A DNA stretch of 64,000 nucleotides from Opitutia bacterium UBA4506 (GTDB lineage Bacteria > Verrucomicrobiota > Verrucomicrobiia > Opitutales > Puniceicoccaceae), in assembly GCA_002388665.1 (NCBI GenBank), contig DGMY01000060.1, positions 1 to 64,000 of the forward strand. Reading direction: 5' to 3'. Of the stretch, positions 44,582-54,159 are shown piece after piece. A model generated the notes under the pieces. The model was not told the DNA's origin. It ran no database searches and saw nothing but the letters and a program-made list of their open reading frames with translations. Position 1 is the stretch's first letter. Each line of letters opens with the position of its first letter. The position numbers and the translations under genes are program-made.

Positions 44582-45724
44582 TTAGTTCTGCTCTTTCGCC
44601 GGTGAGGAACTATGTGCCTCCAAAAATTCTCGAAGAACCCCCAGCGCAGGTTTCCCATCTGCGTAGGTTTCCACCCATCGCCGACCCTGTTCACCTCTTG
44701 ATCGTCGTTCGTTTGTCGACAGAGCCAGCAGTTTCTTCATCCCTTGCGAAAAGTCTTCCGTATCTCCAGGCGAATAGGTAAAGCATCCCGACTCAGAAAT
44801 CCGGTACTGTGGGCCGAGGCAACTCGTCTGCGAGACAAGAGCCGGAGTCTGACAGGCCAAGGCATGAATCAAAAACGTAGTTCCCGCCGAATACAGGTTC
44901 TCCCGCACCGGAACGACTGCTCCTCGAGAGGATCGTATCCGCTCAAACACTTCTTCGACAGAGAGGTTGGATTCCACAGTTACCGATGCGAGGAGGTCCG
45001 TGTATTCCCGGACCAGATCATCGCCGAGAATGAGATGAACCCTCATCTCCGGGTTATTTCTCGCCCATTCCAGCAACAAGGGCAGGTCGCGCTGGGCGTC
45101 CGCCCCCACTGAGATAACGTCCCACTGAAACACCTCTCCCTCCTCGTCGCTTGTCATGGGTGGTAAGGCCGCTGGAAGGTACTTTCGCGGAATCCCAAAC
45201 GGTACCGCAAGAATGCGATGCGGTTCTATCCCGATTCTCTCCATGAGAAATTCCCGTTCGGACTCTGAGTAGACGAGAATCTTCTCTGCGTGCCGGAACA
45301 GTTTCGAGATCGACCGCAACCGCCGAGGTGAATCGTTCGGAGGATTCCATTCCAGCCCCACTGAAATCACCAACACCGGTGGAATCGAAAGCCCGAGGCT
45401 CCTCAGGAACAGTACCGGAAACGCTGCATTGTTGCTCGTAAGGACCAGGGCCTTCGCTCGGCGAATCTCTGAAAGTCCCGCCATCGTCTGGCGGAAGTTC
45501 CCACAGTATCCTGTTCTTCTCACACAAATACGGCGAAGAATCGCGGCAATCCACCCCCGAAATCGGTTCGGTTCCCCAAACCATCCGGCTTCAACGGAAA
45601 ACCCTTCATCCCGCAACTCGAGGAGCCCCGACAAGGTATAACTGCCATACCCGCCGAAACGCAGAGCTCTCACTCGTGCCTCGGTGTACTTATAGAGGAA
45701 GAAAGATGAAGGACGTCGATTCAT
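44582..45724 (-). CDS. GT4-like glycosyltransferase
   Basis: A 380-residue protein. ILVYSESEREFLMERIGIEPHR and VPFGIPRKY are typical of the end of the GT4 N-terminal domain. VISVGADAQRDLPLLLEWAR starts the second domain, and ENLYSAGTTFLIHALACQTP stands for the donor site with the usual Glu residues mostly lost. It resembles GT4 but is divergent. Specificity unknown. Confidence 0.75.
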   Translation of the reverse strand: MNRRPSSFFLYKYTEARVRALRFGGYGSYTLSGLLELRDEGFSVEAGWFGEPNRFRGWIAAILRRICVRRTGYCGNFRQTMAGLSEIRRAKALVLTSNNAAFPVLFLRSLGLSIPPVLVISVGLEWNPPNDSPRRLRSISKLFRHAEKILVYSESEREFLMERIGIEPHRILAVPFGIPRKYLPAALPPMTSDEEGEVFQWDVISVGADAQRDLPLLLEWARNNPEMRVHLILGDDLVREYTDLLASVTVESNLSVEEVFERIRSSRGAVVPVRENLYSAGTTFLIHALACQTPALVSQTSCLGPQYRISESGCFTYSPGDTEDFSQGMKKLLALSTNERRSRGEQGRRWVETYADGKPALGVLREFLEAHSSSPAKEQN

Positions 45725-45744
45725 GCATTCCCACTAAAACCAGA

Positions 45745-46596
45745 CTAACTGGCCTCGCGGTACTGATTCTCTTCTTTCCGGGGCAGTGGACCCTTTACGA
45801 GAAACCAACGCCAATGCGCCTCTTTCTCGGCGTGGGCAACGTCCTCAAAATATTCCAAGAGCTTTCTCAAAAGAGCGCCATCCGATGCCCATTCCACGGC
45901 TTCGAAGGCTCCTCCTTTGGTATTTTCCATAAATTCGAACATGGCATAACCACCCGGCCTGATCACCCGAGCCTGCTCTGCCAAAAACATGTCGATATCG
46001 AGCACATGATCAATTGCATTGCAAAAGACGAGATCCACCGAATCGGTTGCCTCCTCCATCTTCATAAAATCCCCTTTGCGCACCCACGGATTGTCTGGAC
46101 CGGGATTCAGATCGGTACCGTACACGTTCGAAAATCCCATATCCTGCAAAACTTCGACTTCAGTCCCCTGCCGCGCACCGGCGCAGACGATTGCCGCATC
46201 GGAGCTGAGATGATAGGGAAGGCACCTGAACCGACGAAAGAAGCGAGTCCGCATGTCTCCGACAGACTTGGGATCGAACCCCAATCCGGCTTCGATCATT
46301 TCATCAAACTTCACTTTCTGGTGATCGAGATACTCCTGGTAGGTAGCATAATCCCTGTAAGTAAAGTTACCACTGGGGTCCGTCTTCTCACTCCAACCCG
46401 AGTCTCCCGAATGCTTTTCCCTTACGGAATGCAACTTCCCGAGTTCACAGGAACCTTTCTTTGCCCGCCCATTCAACTTGCGGTAGTAGCCCCACCCGCC
46501 GGGTGTCCAACGGTACAACATCGTCTTCCACCAGAACGATGGGTATAGTCCAAATTTCCGGATAATTCGGTGAATCAAATTTTTATTTCTATCCAT
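45745..46596 (-). CDS. class I SAM-dependent methyltransferase
   Basis: A 283-residue protein. Motif I is AAIVCAGARQGTEVEVL at about 134-150, then VYGTDLNPGP for the SAM ribose site, SVDLVFCNAIDHVLDID and VIRPGGYAMFEFM. The N-terminal 100 residues are basic and aromatic-rich. It probably methylates a glycan residue. An antisense frame of 290 codons covers this gene but has no recognisable content and is disregarded. Confidence 0.82.
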   Translation of the reverse strand: MDRNKNLIHRIIRKFGLYPSFWWKTMLYRWTPGGWGYYRKLNGRAKKGSCELGKLHSVREKHSGDSGWSEKTDPSGNFTYRDYATYQEYLDHQKVKFDEMIEAGLGFDPKSVGDMRTRFFRRFRCLPYHLSSDAAIVCAGARQGTEVEVLQDMGFSNVYGTDLNPGPDNPWVRKGDFMKMEEATDSVDLVFCNAIDHVLDIDMFLAEQARVIRPGGYAMFEFMENTKGGAFEAVEWASDGALLRKLLEYFEDVAHAEKEAHWRWFLVKGPLPRKEENQYREAS

Positions 46597-46604
46597 AAAA
46601 TACT

Positions 46605-47426
46605 CTACAACTCCTTCGATTGCGTGACCCTGAAAACCGGGTCGATGACGGTTACCCTGTCCCCTAAACGGTAATTCTTCAACTTTCCCGGTGAAGAAGA
46701 GCGAATCCCCAGCACCCCTAAGAGCTTGCGCCTCAATCGCTCTCCAAATCGCGCGCTCACGTTATCTGCGATATTCAATCGTGTGCCCTGCCCTGTCTTC
46801 TCCTTCGAACTGCGGCGCAGGAACACCATGTGCAAGCAGCGAAAGGGCGAGTCCTCAAAAGAAAAGTCGTCTGAGATCGCGTGCCGCTTGGGACGTTCGA
46901 TGCCGTCCACGTAAACGGGAGTCCCCCCGTGCAACCGCTCGAATCCGCCTTCCCAGCTCTTCAACAATGAGAAATTAAAGAGCTTGTTCATCGCCCGACT
47001 CGGGGGAGCGAGAAACCCTTTGTACTCACTGCCAGACCACTCATCCACGTGCAGGACGTTTCCCCGCAGTTGAAAGACCTCCGAGTACTTCCCTCCCCGC
47101 AGTTCATCGCAAAACTCCTGCGTTCTCACTGGATCATAAATTTCGTCTCCGTCGACAGCGAAGATCCAGGTCCGCGTACCCGCATACTTTTCAATGGCCT
47201 GATGAGATTCCTCCGGACTTCGAATCGTGCGTACAGAGACTTTCGGCTCCCTCGCCGCCAGGGCCTTGAGGATGGAAGTGGTTCTGTCGGTCGAGCGGTG
47301 ATCGAAGACCTGTATCTCATCACAAGCGTCGACAATATTTTTAATCGAGGTCTCGACGTAAAAATCCTCGTTGCGGACCAACACGATCCCGATGACCCGA
47401 AACTGCTCCACCGCACCCAAGCTCAT
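46605..47426 (-). CDS. GT2 family glycosyltransferase
   Basis: 273 residues from the ATG overlapping the sulfotransferase stop by 4 bp. GIVLVRNEDFYVETSIKNIV opens a GT-A domain, followed by QVFDHRSTDRT. The metal site is AVDGDEIYDP, with DGDE in place of the commoner DxD. This resembles the WaaE/KdtX-like branch of GT2. A basic C-terminal third follows. It is coupled to the sulfotransferase gene. Confidence 0.82.
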   Translation of the reverse strand: MSLGAVEQFRVIGIVLVRNEDFYVETSIKNIVDACDEIQVFDHRSTDRTTSILKALAAREPKVSVRTIRSPEESHQAIEKYAGTRTWIFAVDGDEIYDPVRTQEFCDELRGGKYSEVFQLRGNVLHVDEWSGSEYKGFLAPPSRAMNKLFNFSLLKSWEGGFERLHGGTPVYVDGIERPKRHAISDDFSFEDSPFRCLHMVFLRRSSKEKTGQGTRLNIADNVSARFGERLRRKLLGVLGIRSSSPGKLKNYRLGDRVTVIDPVFRVTQSKEL

Positions 47427-48247
47427 GACGCGCTCCAAGACCAATCCTCTCCGAGGAATTGATAGAGTTCACGGTTCAAGGGGGCAAAATACTCTTGGAG
47501 TTTTTGTCGAATATCCGAATCCATCGGCTGTTTGTTCTGACCTTTTTTGAAGATGGGCCAATCCTGCTTCTCCATCGGAGAAAGACCCAGAAAACTCAGG
47601 GTTCGGTTCACTTCCCTTTCCGGGTTCTCGAAGAAGCTCTCACTTTCAATAAACAGCATACGATCCCTCGGAAAATGGCGGAGCCATGGCTCAAGATTCT
47701 TTCGGTATGCACCCCGCAGGAGATAGCGCGCCGGGTGGTGCTCCAACTCGTTTAAGCACTCGAGAACTTCCTTCATTCCCGGATCGCGAACCCATGCCAG
47801 GCTTTGCTCAATCCTCTCTTCAAAGGAAACTGTTTCGACTCCCGCCTTCACCAACATGTGATGATCGGAAAAGGCCCTCTCCACGGGATCGCGGAAGAGA
47901 AAGATCAGATACGGATTCGGGCACCGTTCCGCAATGGAAGCCGGAACCGGTTCTTTTGAGAAATACTCCGGCGAGGCCTCTCCTGTGACCGTTCGCTTGC
48001 CACGGAGTTTACGGAGCGTGCGAACCCAGCGAAACGGATAGTGCTGCCGGCACCAGAGAGGACTCGAACCATAGCGCCAGAAGTTGTTGGGCTCCTTCAC
48101 GTCAGAAGGATAGATCTCCGGGTGCAGCGATAGGTATCGGAACATCGATGTGGTCCCACACTTTGCTTCTCCGGGAATAAAAAATTCCGGAAGCATCCGA
48201 AGCGGTGCCGTCACTTGCTTCCAACGTTTGTTCTGAACCGTTTTCAC
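47423..48247 (-). CDS. sulfotransferase
   Basis: A 274-residue protein starting at GTG. The PAPS 5'-phosphosulfate loop FIPGEAKCGTTSM lies at 23-35, and the 3'-phosphate motif FLFRDPVERAFSDHH at 116-130 with R119 and S127. KEPNNFW and GEASPEYF are also conserved in heparan-sulfate-type (NDST-like) sulfotransferases. It should transfer sulfate from PAPS to a hydroxyl or amino group of a sugar, which would make the exported glycan sulfated. Both ends overlap neighbours by 4 bp, so it belongs to the locus. Confidence 0.9.
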   Translation of the reverse strand: MKTVQNKRWKQVTAPLRMLPEFFIPGEAKCGTTSMFRYLSLHPEIYPSDVKEPNNFWRYGSSPLWCRQHYPFRWVRTLRKLRGKRTVTGEASPEYFSKEPVPASIAERCPNPYLIFLFRDPVERAFSDHHMLVKAGVETVSFEERIEQSLAWVRDPGMKEVLECLNELEHHPARYLLRGAYRKNLEPWLRHFPRDRMLFIESESFFENPEREVNRTLSFLGLSPMEKQDWPIFKKGQNKQPMDSDIRQKLQEYFAPLNRELYQFLGEDWSWSAS

Positions 48248-49452
48248 TGTGTTTCCTTTCCTGTTTTCGACATAAACCCCCGCAGTTGCTGAGAGAATGC
48301 CTCATCGCTGAAATGGCTTTGAAACCCTGACCAATCGGGACTTTCACCCTCGATACCCGAGTTTGCCAATCGACGGATCACGTCACCCAACTGCTCGGGA
48401 TCTTCCTTCTCCACCACCTCACCGATCCGGTAACGATGAACCCTCTCCGCCAGCAGATATCCACTACCAACAATTACCGGAATCTGAAAAAATGCGGCCT
48501 TCGTCAACGAGTTCGAGCTTCCCGGAAAATTGCGGTACGCAATACAGATGATCGAGGCGAGTCGAAAGACTGCGTTGTACTCTCCCTCGTCCTTCAACTC
48601 GTCCCGGTGGAGATAGCAGTTCTCAGCGTTCTGAAAGGTTTCGGTGACAAGCACCCGCTCTTCCTCGTCGAATCCGCTCGGCGAGAGCTGCCCTGCCATG
48701 ACAAAAAAGAGATCCTCCCCACTGTTCGCTAAAGCCGTGTGGGCAAAATTGACGACCCCTTTGACTTTGCGCAATCGACCGATCAACAGTACGATCTTAC
48801 GGCCTTTGGCCTTTTCGCAAATTCGATCGGCCAGAGGGCAGGAGGAATCCCACTGGGTCGGAGATACGTCGGCGAGAAACCCCGTTATCTTTCCCGGCAT
48901 CCGCTCCGCCAACCAGTCGACTCGATTCTCATCGAGGGTGAGAGCACCGACGCATTCTTTCTCATTCAGATTGCGCAAGATACTCATATCGGCGTCCGCC
49001 ATCCGCATTCCTTTGAAGCTGAGCAGCAGTGCTGACCAACGAAGCCCAAGGCCCGCACAGAAATAGCGATAGTAGATGGACTCCCACTCAGCGAGACAGG
49101 GGAAAAATACTTCGTACTCCATCCCTGCACCCGGTTGCGTTCTCAGGACTTTTCGGACCCGCCTTCCCATCTGCCAAGCGCGCACTCTGAGCGCAATTCG
49201 CCGTGGAAGAGGCCCCAAACGAGAAGAAGCGCGCTGGATCGGATAGAAACTCATGTCCTTCGAACCCTTCCACTCAGCCGAAGCAAATTCCGCCAACTCA
49301 GCGCTGTATTGGGAGAACGCGACCAGCCGATCAAAAGACCCGCTAAGCGCTTGGAGGATCTTTTCGAGGTACATATAAGAATGTCCACCCCGGCCCCAAT
49401 CGATGATGACCAAACCCCGCTCCTGAAGAGAGTTATCGTCTCTCGTATTCAT
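48244..49452 (-). CDS. GT4-like glycosyltransferase
   Basis: A 402-residue protein. IDWGRGGHSYMYLEKILQAL gives the glycine-rich N-terminal loop, and VLLIGRLRKVKGVVNFAHTA starts the donor half. AYRNFPGSSNSLTKAAFFQI replaces the usual E-x7-E helix, so the donor site is divergent. It overlaps the sulfotransferase gene by 4 bp. Confidence 0.78.
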   Translation of the reverse strand: MNTRDDNSLQERGLVIIDWGRGGHSYMYLEKILQALSGSFDRLVAFSQYSAELAEFASAEWKGSKDMSFYPIQRASSRLGPLPRRIALRVRAWQMGRRVRKVLRTQPGAGMEYEVFFPCLAEWESIYYRYFCAGLGLRWSALLLSFKGMRMADADMSILRNLNEKECVGALTLDENRVDWLAERMPGKITGFLADVSPTQWDSSCPLADRICEKAKGRKIVLLIGRLRKVKGVVNFAHTALANSGEDLFFVMAGQLSPSGFDEEERVLVTETFQNAENCYLHRDELKDEGEYNAVFRLASIICIAYRNFPGSSNSLTKAAFFQIPVIVGSGYLLAERVHRYRIGEVVEKEDPEQLGDVIRRLANSGIEGESPDWSGFQSHFSDEAFSQQLRGFMSKTGKETQ

Positions 49453-49496
49453 ACAAAATAAATCCAGCCACAGCCGCGCACCTCAACACCTGACTT

Positions 49497-50429
49497 CTAG
49501 CGATCGCCAAGGTTCCGAAGCCGCCCAAACAATTTGTCTACCATGGAGTATTGGTTCCCCAAATAATAACGGCGCTCCTTCCAGCCGTTTTCTAATGAGT
49601 AGGTAAGCATCGGACATGAGGTCGCACGCTCTCCCATCGAACGCATGACAAGTCCTTTGCCGCGGGGAATGCGGCGCAACATCGGCCACCAACGCGAAAA
49701 TCGCTGCAGTCGCTGTTTCTCCCGCTCACAGTCGCCAGCAACACCCTTTTCCAAAATCGACGAAATTTCCTCCGCATACTTTTCGCGTCCCGCCTCGGAA
49801 AGTTGCCCTTCACGCCGAGAGAAGCTCGCCAGCAGAACTTTCGCAAAAGCCAATTCCCACTTCTCCGCAAATTGTCGCCAAAGCCAAAAATCTCCGGCTA
49901 ATTTCAGGTGAGTCGGAATCGGGCCCACAGCATCCCAGCAATGCCTCCTCCAGAAGACAGTCTCCTGGGTGATATGCGGTAGCACGTTCCCATTGCACAG
50001 CCCCATTCGAATCAGCTCTTTGGGAAAGAAAGCATCACCCACACTTGTGACAACTCCTCCGGTGGACACTGCGGGATAACCTGTTAGCCAGTGGGTGTTC
50101 TCGAACTGCGCAAAGATCTCACCGACCACCCGCAATGCTCCCTCAAAGTATCTGTCATCTGAATTCAACCAGCAACACACATCGCCAGTGGCCAAGTTGA
50201 ATCCTTTGTTGATAGCATCGTACATGCCATTGTCTGGCTCCGAGATAAAGTCACTGACGATATCCCGATGCCGGGCAACGATTGCTTGAGTCTCATCAGT
50301 ACTCCCCCCGTCGACAATGATGTACTCCAGATTCGGATAGCCCTGCGCCTTAATCGATTGGATGCAAGCTTCCAAGTACTTACCCGACTGATACGTCGGC
50401 GTAACCACTGAAATTCTGGGTAGAGTCAT
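49497..50429 (-). CDS. GT2 family glycosyltransferase
   Basis: A 310-residue enzyme: ISVVTPTYQSGKYLEACIQS at 6-25, IVDGGSTDET, SEPDNGMYDAINKGFNLATG, and WLNSDD as the metal site near 87-92. This is the WcaA/WfgS-like branch common in colanic-acid and O-antigen loci. The C-terminal 90 residues are basic. Donor unknown. Confidence 0.9.
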   Translation of the reverse strand: MTLPRISVVTPTYQSGKYLEACIQSIKAQGYPNLEYIIVDGGSTDETQAIVARHRDIVSDFISEPDNGMYDAINKGFNLATGDVCCWLNSDDRYFEGALRVVGEIFAQFENTHWLTGYPAVSTGGVVTSVGDAFFPKELIRMGLCNGNVLPHITQETVFWRRHCWDAVGPIPTHLKLAGDFWLWRQFAEKWELAFAKVLLASFSRREGQLSEAGREKYAEEISSILEKGVAGDCEREKQRLQRFSRWWPMLRRIPRGKGLVMRSMGERATSCPMLTYSLENGWKERRYYLGNQYSMVDKLFGRLRNLGDR

Positions 50430-50453
50430 AGAACGATCAAATCCGTGCCCACC

Positions 50454-51485
50454 CTAATGACCGAGAGTCGACAATTCTGCCCGGACCATCTCCTTAGCGA
50501 CCTCGCAACCAATCGTCCGAGCTGACCAACCGATCGCCTCCCGAGCCGGTTCTGGATCCCCGACCAGTCGCACAGTATCCACCTTCCGATAGAAGTCCCG
50601 GCTGACCCGAAGCAACACCTTTCCGGTCTTCTCATCCACACCGATTTCATCCTCTCCGCCGCCTTCGAAACGCAATTGTATACCCGCAGCCAAGAAGGCG
50701 GCCTTGGCAAACGCACGGACAGAGCAGGATTGGCCGGTAGCTAAGACTAAGTCCCTTGGGACTTCTGCCTGCAACATCAGCCACATGGCCTCGACGTACT
50801 CTGACGCAAACCCCCAATCCCTCTCGGAATCGAGGTTCCCGAGCACCAAAGGCTCCTCGCGCCCCATTGCAAGTTCCGCTGCGGAACGGGCGATCTTCTT
50901 GGTCACAAAGTTTTCACCTCGGCGGTTGGACTCGTGATTGTAGGCAATTCCGGAGACCGCAAACAGCCCATAGGCATTGCGATAGACCCTGACCATCTGA
51001 GTCGCGAACGCTTTGGAGCACCCATAGGGATTGTCCGGTCGATAAGGTGTTTTTTCCGTTTGGGGAAACTCTTCAGGAGAGCCAAAAATCTCGCTGGAGG
51101 CCGCGTGGTAGAATCGCGGTGTCTTGGGAAGGTCGCGACAAATCTCAAGAATGGAAAGAGTGGCAACCGCCACTTCGTGTACCGTCGATTCGGGGATCTG
51201 AAAACTCAATCCGACGTGACTCTGGCCCGCCAGGTGATAGATCTCATCTGGCTCCACTCGACAGAGAAGACGGCGCAACGGTGTCGCGTCCTGAAGGTCG
51301 GCATAGTGGAGGAACAAGCGGCTTCCATAAATATCAGGATCCGCACGTAAATGCTCGATCCGCGAGCGATTGTACATGCTCGCTCTCCGCACAATCCCGT
51401 GAACTTCATACCCCTTGCCGAGGAGAAACTCTGCAAGAAACGAGCCTACTTGGCCGGTGATGCCGGTAATAAGTGCTGTTTTCAT
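50454..51485 (-). CDS. gmd: GDP-mannose 4,6-dehydratase
   Basis: 343 residues from the ATG that matches the family N-terminus; the frame extends further upstream. NAD site GITGQVGS at 8-15, VHGIVRRAS for NADP-type binding, SSEIFG at 130-135, Y154-x3-K158 in PYGCSKA, and NHESNRRGENFVTKKI, the Gmd signature with small changes. The product is GDP-4-keto-6-deoxymannose, the precursor of GDP-fucose, GDP-rhamnose or GDP-perosamine. No second-step enzyme (Fcl, Rmd or PerA) is in the window, so the final sugar is unknown. Confidence 0.93.
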   Translation of the reverse strand: MKTALITGITGQVGSFLAEFLLGKGYEVHGIVRRASMYNRSRIEHLRADPDIYGSRLFLHYADLQDATPLRRLLCRVEPDEIYHLAGQSHVGLSFQIPESTVHEVAVATLSILEICRDLPKTPRFYHAASSEIFGSPEEFPQTEKTPYRPDNPYGCSKAFATQMVRVYRNAYGLFAVSGIAYNHESNRRGENFVTKKIARSAAELAMGREEPLVLGNLDSERDWGFASEYVEAMWLMLQAEVPRDLVLATGQSCSVRAFAKAAFLAAGIQLRFEGGGEDEIGVDEKTGKVLLRVSRDFYRKVDTVRLVGDPEPAREAIGWSARTIGCEVAKEMVRAELSTLGH

Positions 51486-51542
51486 AAATCCAGTGCAACA
51501 TGGTTTCGGGCCGGAGAGATCTCCCTCTGCGCCCAATCCCAC

Positions 51543-52700
51543 CTACGAGATCATTCGCCGAAAAACTTCAGAATAGCCCTTCGTAGTTTCTTCCCAGGAA
51601 TACTTCTGAGCGAACTCACGCCGCGCAAGAACTTCACTCGCCGAATCACTACCGCGCAGGCACTCCCGCTCGACGACTTCCGCGAGCTCAACCGGATCCT
51701 TCGGGTCAAAGTAGGCAATCCGATCTTCTGCAATCTCCTCGAATACGGGAATCCTACTGGCAACCACCCGACGACCCAACGCAAGTCCCTCTACCACCGG
51801 CAACCCAAAACCTTCCGCTTGGGAGGGTACGGCTACACAATTGGCATGCTGGTAGGCATTGCGCACAACGCTGTCATCACCAGATAGTCCGTGAACTCGG
51901 TCGCCCAAGCCAATCGCCTCAAAGAATCGCAACTCATGCTTCGTGAAGGGAGCCCCCACACAGAGCATCTGCCAGTCGGGGTTGCGATGAAAGAATCCCC
52001 GGAGCGATTCCAACATAAAATAGAGATTCTTATAACGTCCCCTCTCTCCTACGAACAGCAGGTAGGGATGGGGCAGTGGACTCGATCCTTCCTCGAGATC
52101 ATCCGCGTCCACAAATGAACTGGCGAGAGGCACTACGTGGATCTTCTCTGGAGGAATGTTCCACATCGTCACCAAATCATTCTTCGTACTATTCGATATC
52201 GCAACGATCGCATCACTGCCCTCCATCATCTTCCGCTTCCAAGCCGAATGATGGGTCTCGCCCACATAAAACTCCGGGAAGCGTTCCGGAATCAAATCCA
52301 GGGCCGTACTCACTATCGGCGGCCTGTTCTTCAGTTCCAGAAGGTAGGGGTCGTAATAGGTCGGCACCAATAGATCCGGCCGCTCTTCCCTGAGTCTCTC
52401 CAGCCCGTAGACCCGGTTCGAGTCAGGTAAGGTGTCGACGATTCTTCTCGGCACTGCCGCACCTGCCAGCCGGAAAGCCATTGCCCGCAGCCGGGAGACT
52501 TTGCATTCGGTGGTCGCCTCCTCCGCAAGTTCGATCCCGGGATGATTCGCCAAGTAAAGATTCCGTGTCGCCTTCAGCCCCAACTCGGACCGAAACTCGT
52601 TCGCTAAGCGTTTGGAAACTTCGTAAAAGAGCCGGGACGCGCCCCCCACTCTCTGCAAATCAAAGACTTGGTGGTCGAAAAATACTAACGGTTCCGTCAT
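51543..52700 (-). CDS. GT4 family glycosyltransferase (mannosyltransferase-like)
   Basis: A 385-residue protein. STALDLIPERFPEFY, AISNSTKNDLVTMWNIPPEK, VPLASSF, LLFVGERGRYKNLYFMLESL and PSQAEGFGLPVVEGLALGRR are a textbook GT4 series of the WbpY/WbdB-like mannosyl- or rhamnosyltransferases. The E-x7-E donor motif is intact. It precedes gmd, which suggests use of a GDP-activated sugar, although this is inference. Confidence 0.9.
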   Translation of the reverse strand: MTEPLVFFDHQVFDLQRVGGASRLFYEVSKRLANEFRSELGLKATRNLYLANHPGIELAEEATTECKVSRLRAMAFRLAGAAVPRRIVDTLPDSNRVYGLERLREERPDLLVPTYYDPYLLELKNRPPIVSTALDLIPERFPEFYVGETHHSAWKRKMMEGSDAIVAISNSTKNDLVTMWNIPPEKIHVVPLASSFVDADDLEEGSSPLPHPYLLFVGERGRYKNLYFMLESLRGFFHRNPDWQMLCVGAPFTKHELRFFEAIGLGDRVHGLSGDDSVVRNAYQHANCVAVPSQAEGFGLPVVEGLALGRRVVASRIPVFEEIAEDRIAYFDPKDPVELAEVVERECLRGSDSASEVLARREFAQKYSWEETTKGYSEVFRRMIS

Positions 52701-52720
52701 CGATCTACGCCCTTCTGTGC

Positions 52721-53536
52721 TCAGTCCCGATACCCAAACACGTTCACCGCATTATCAAAACCTGCCACTAATCGAGTCTCCATGAAGGGGCGGTCACGCA
52801 CAAATTCCCCCTGCAGGTGATAGCGAAATCCATGCTCTTGTAAGATCGTCAACAGGTCACCCAACCTCTGAGGATTGTCAGGAGACGAGTGATACTCGAC
52901 AAATATCTTATCCACGTTCCCAAGCAGGTCTTGGCAATCCTGCAAGACCGCCCATTCCGCGCCTTCGATATCTACTTTCAAGAGATCGATTCGCTCCTCC
53001 AAATACGGCTTTAAGCGAACCGACGGGATCGTAACGATTCGGCCACCCGAAACGTCTGCACCGGCTAACTTACCCGAAAATCCACCTTCCAGCTCGAACT
53101 GAATCTCTCCGTCCTCGGTCCATACTGCAGCAGCATGGATGTCCACGTCATTCACACCGTTTGCCGCACAGTTCCGCTTGAGCAGAGCACAGATCTCTGG
53201 ATCGGCTTCAAACGCAGTGATTCGAGCATTCGGATACAATCTCTTGAAAAACAGGGTGCTTAATCCGATGTTCGCGCCACAGTCGATTATCCGCGGCCGA
53301 TCCGTTGTAGACTCAAATTCATACCCTTTCTGCTGAAGGATGTGTCGCCCCCCGCTGAGAAAGGTACACGCATCGGAGAAATGAATATCCAATCCAAACA
53401 GGGATGATTCACCCGGTTCAAAACGCGGGAGCCCTTTCAATCGAGCAATCTCCACAGCCTTGGCGTCTGGCTGAGGTGTTTTTCCCAAATGTCTTCGGAT
53501 CCTCGATTTTAATCCGCTTATAGAACAATTCATCAT
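52721..53536 (-). CDS. FkbM family methyltransferase
   Basis: A 271-residue protein. RIIDCGANIGLSTLFFKRLY is SAM motif I (about 80-100), ITAFEADPEICALLKRNCAA the second, and DLLKVDIEGAEWAVLQDCQD the FkbM hallmark. It is expected to O-methylate a hydroxyl group of the glycan, perhaps a chain-terminal sugar, since terminal methylation caps ABC-exported O-antigens in some species. That capping role is a hypothesis here. A second FkbM-like gene lies at the head of the locus. Confidence 0.88.
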   Translation of the reverse strand: MMNCSISGLKSRIRRHLGKTPQPDAKAVEIARLKGLPRFEPGESSLFGLDIHFSDACTFLSGGRHILQQKGYEFESTTDRPRIIDCGANIGLSTLFFKRLYPNARITAFEADPEICALLKRNCAANGVNDVDIHAAAVWTEDGEIQFELEGGFSGKLAGADVSGGRIVTIPSVRLKPYLEERIDLLKVDIEGAEWAVLQDCQDLLGNVDKIFVEYHSSPDNPQRLGDLLTILQEHGFRYHLQGEFVRDRPFMETRLVAGFDNAVNVFGYRD

Positions 53537-53600
53537 CTTAAAGGTGTAATCGGCGCTCAGTGAAATATTTTAGAACGATGCGATTGTGGGGGGATGACAC

Positions 53601-54128
53601 TCACTCGTGATCCGAAAGCTTCGCAGCTTCCTCCGAGAGAAAAATCTCGCCAATAATCGGAAGAATCTGCCGAGCCCGTTCACTCATAGTGGACAAGCGC
53701 TTCACCCGCTTCTCAAAAAACTCTTTGTCGGACAGGTCGGAAATCTCGGACAATTGCTGGTCCATTCGCTTTGTGCGCTTTTCCGTATTCTCGATGTACT
53801 GCTCGAGCTCTCCTTTTAAGAACGCTCCGACAAATTGCTGAAAATTTGTTTCGGCCTCAAAATATTCCCTCCGACCGCCCTGCTCATAGGCAGGTTTGAT
53901 GGCGCGGAACACTTTCAGAGTCCTCAATCCCTGACTGGCTGAACCGAGGCTAATTCCGAGCCCCTGAGTCAGGTCGTCCATCGCGACCGGATGGGGGCTC
54001 GCATAAATGTAGCCGTAGATGGAGCCAATCGTTTTTGGCAATCCCATCAGACGAAACAATCGCACCATGAAATCCACGATTTCCCCTTGAAGAGGACTCA
54101 ATCCGTTTTCTTTTCCTGCCTGCCTCAT
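53601..54128 (-). CDS. GbsR/MarR family transcriptional regulator
   Basis: 175 residues from an ATG preceded by GGAGAGGGCAGGA; the frame extends upstream but with no better start. A winged-helix domain (about 10-95) contains GLPKTIGSIYGYIYASPHP, LTQGLGISLGSASQGLRTL and the wing YEQGGRREYFEA. A helical, charged C-terminal part probably dimerises. The sequence fits the GbsR branch of MarR regulators. It lies 31 bp after the second wzt and is co-oriented, so it may control the glycan locus. GbsR in Bacillus senses choline, and a BCCT transporter lies about 3.5 kb away, so solute-linked control is an alternative. Confidence 0.85.
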   Translation of the reverse strand: MRQAGKENGLSPLQGEIVDFMVRLFRLMGLPKTIGSIYGYIYASPHPVAMDDLTQGLGISLGSASQGLRTLKVFRAIKPAYEQGGRREYFEAETNFQQFVGAFLKGELEQYIENTEKRTKRMDQQLSEISDLSDKEFFEKRVKRLSTMSERARQILPIIGEIFLSEEAAKLSDHE

Positions 54129-54159
54129 ATTCCTGCCCTCTCCTAGTAAGTTATTCGAG

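Noticed and set aside
45676..46548. 290-codon plus-strand open frame
   Set aside because: It lies antisense to a methyltransferase gene with clear SAM motifs, is His/Cys-rich without any domain, and comes from the complementary codon pattern of the real gene.
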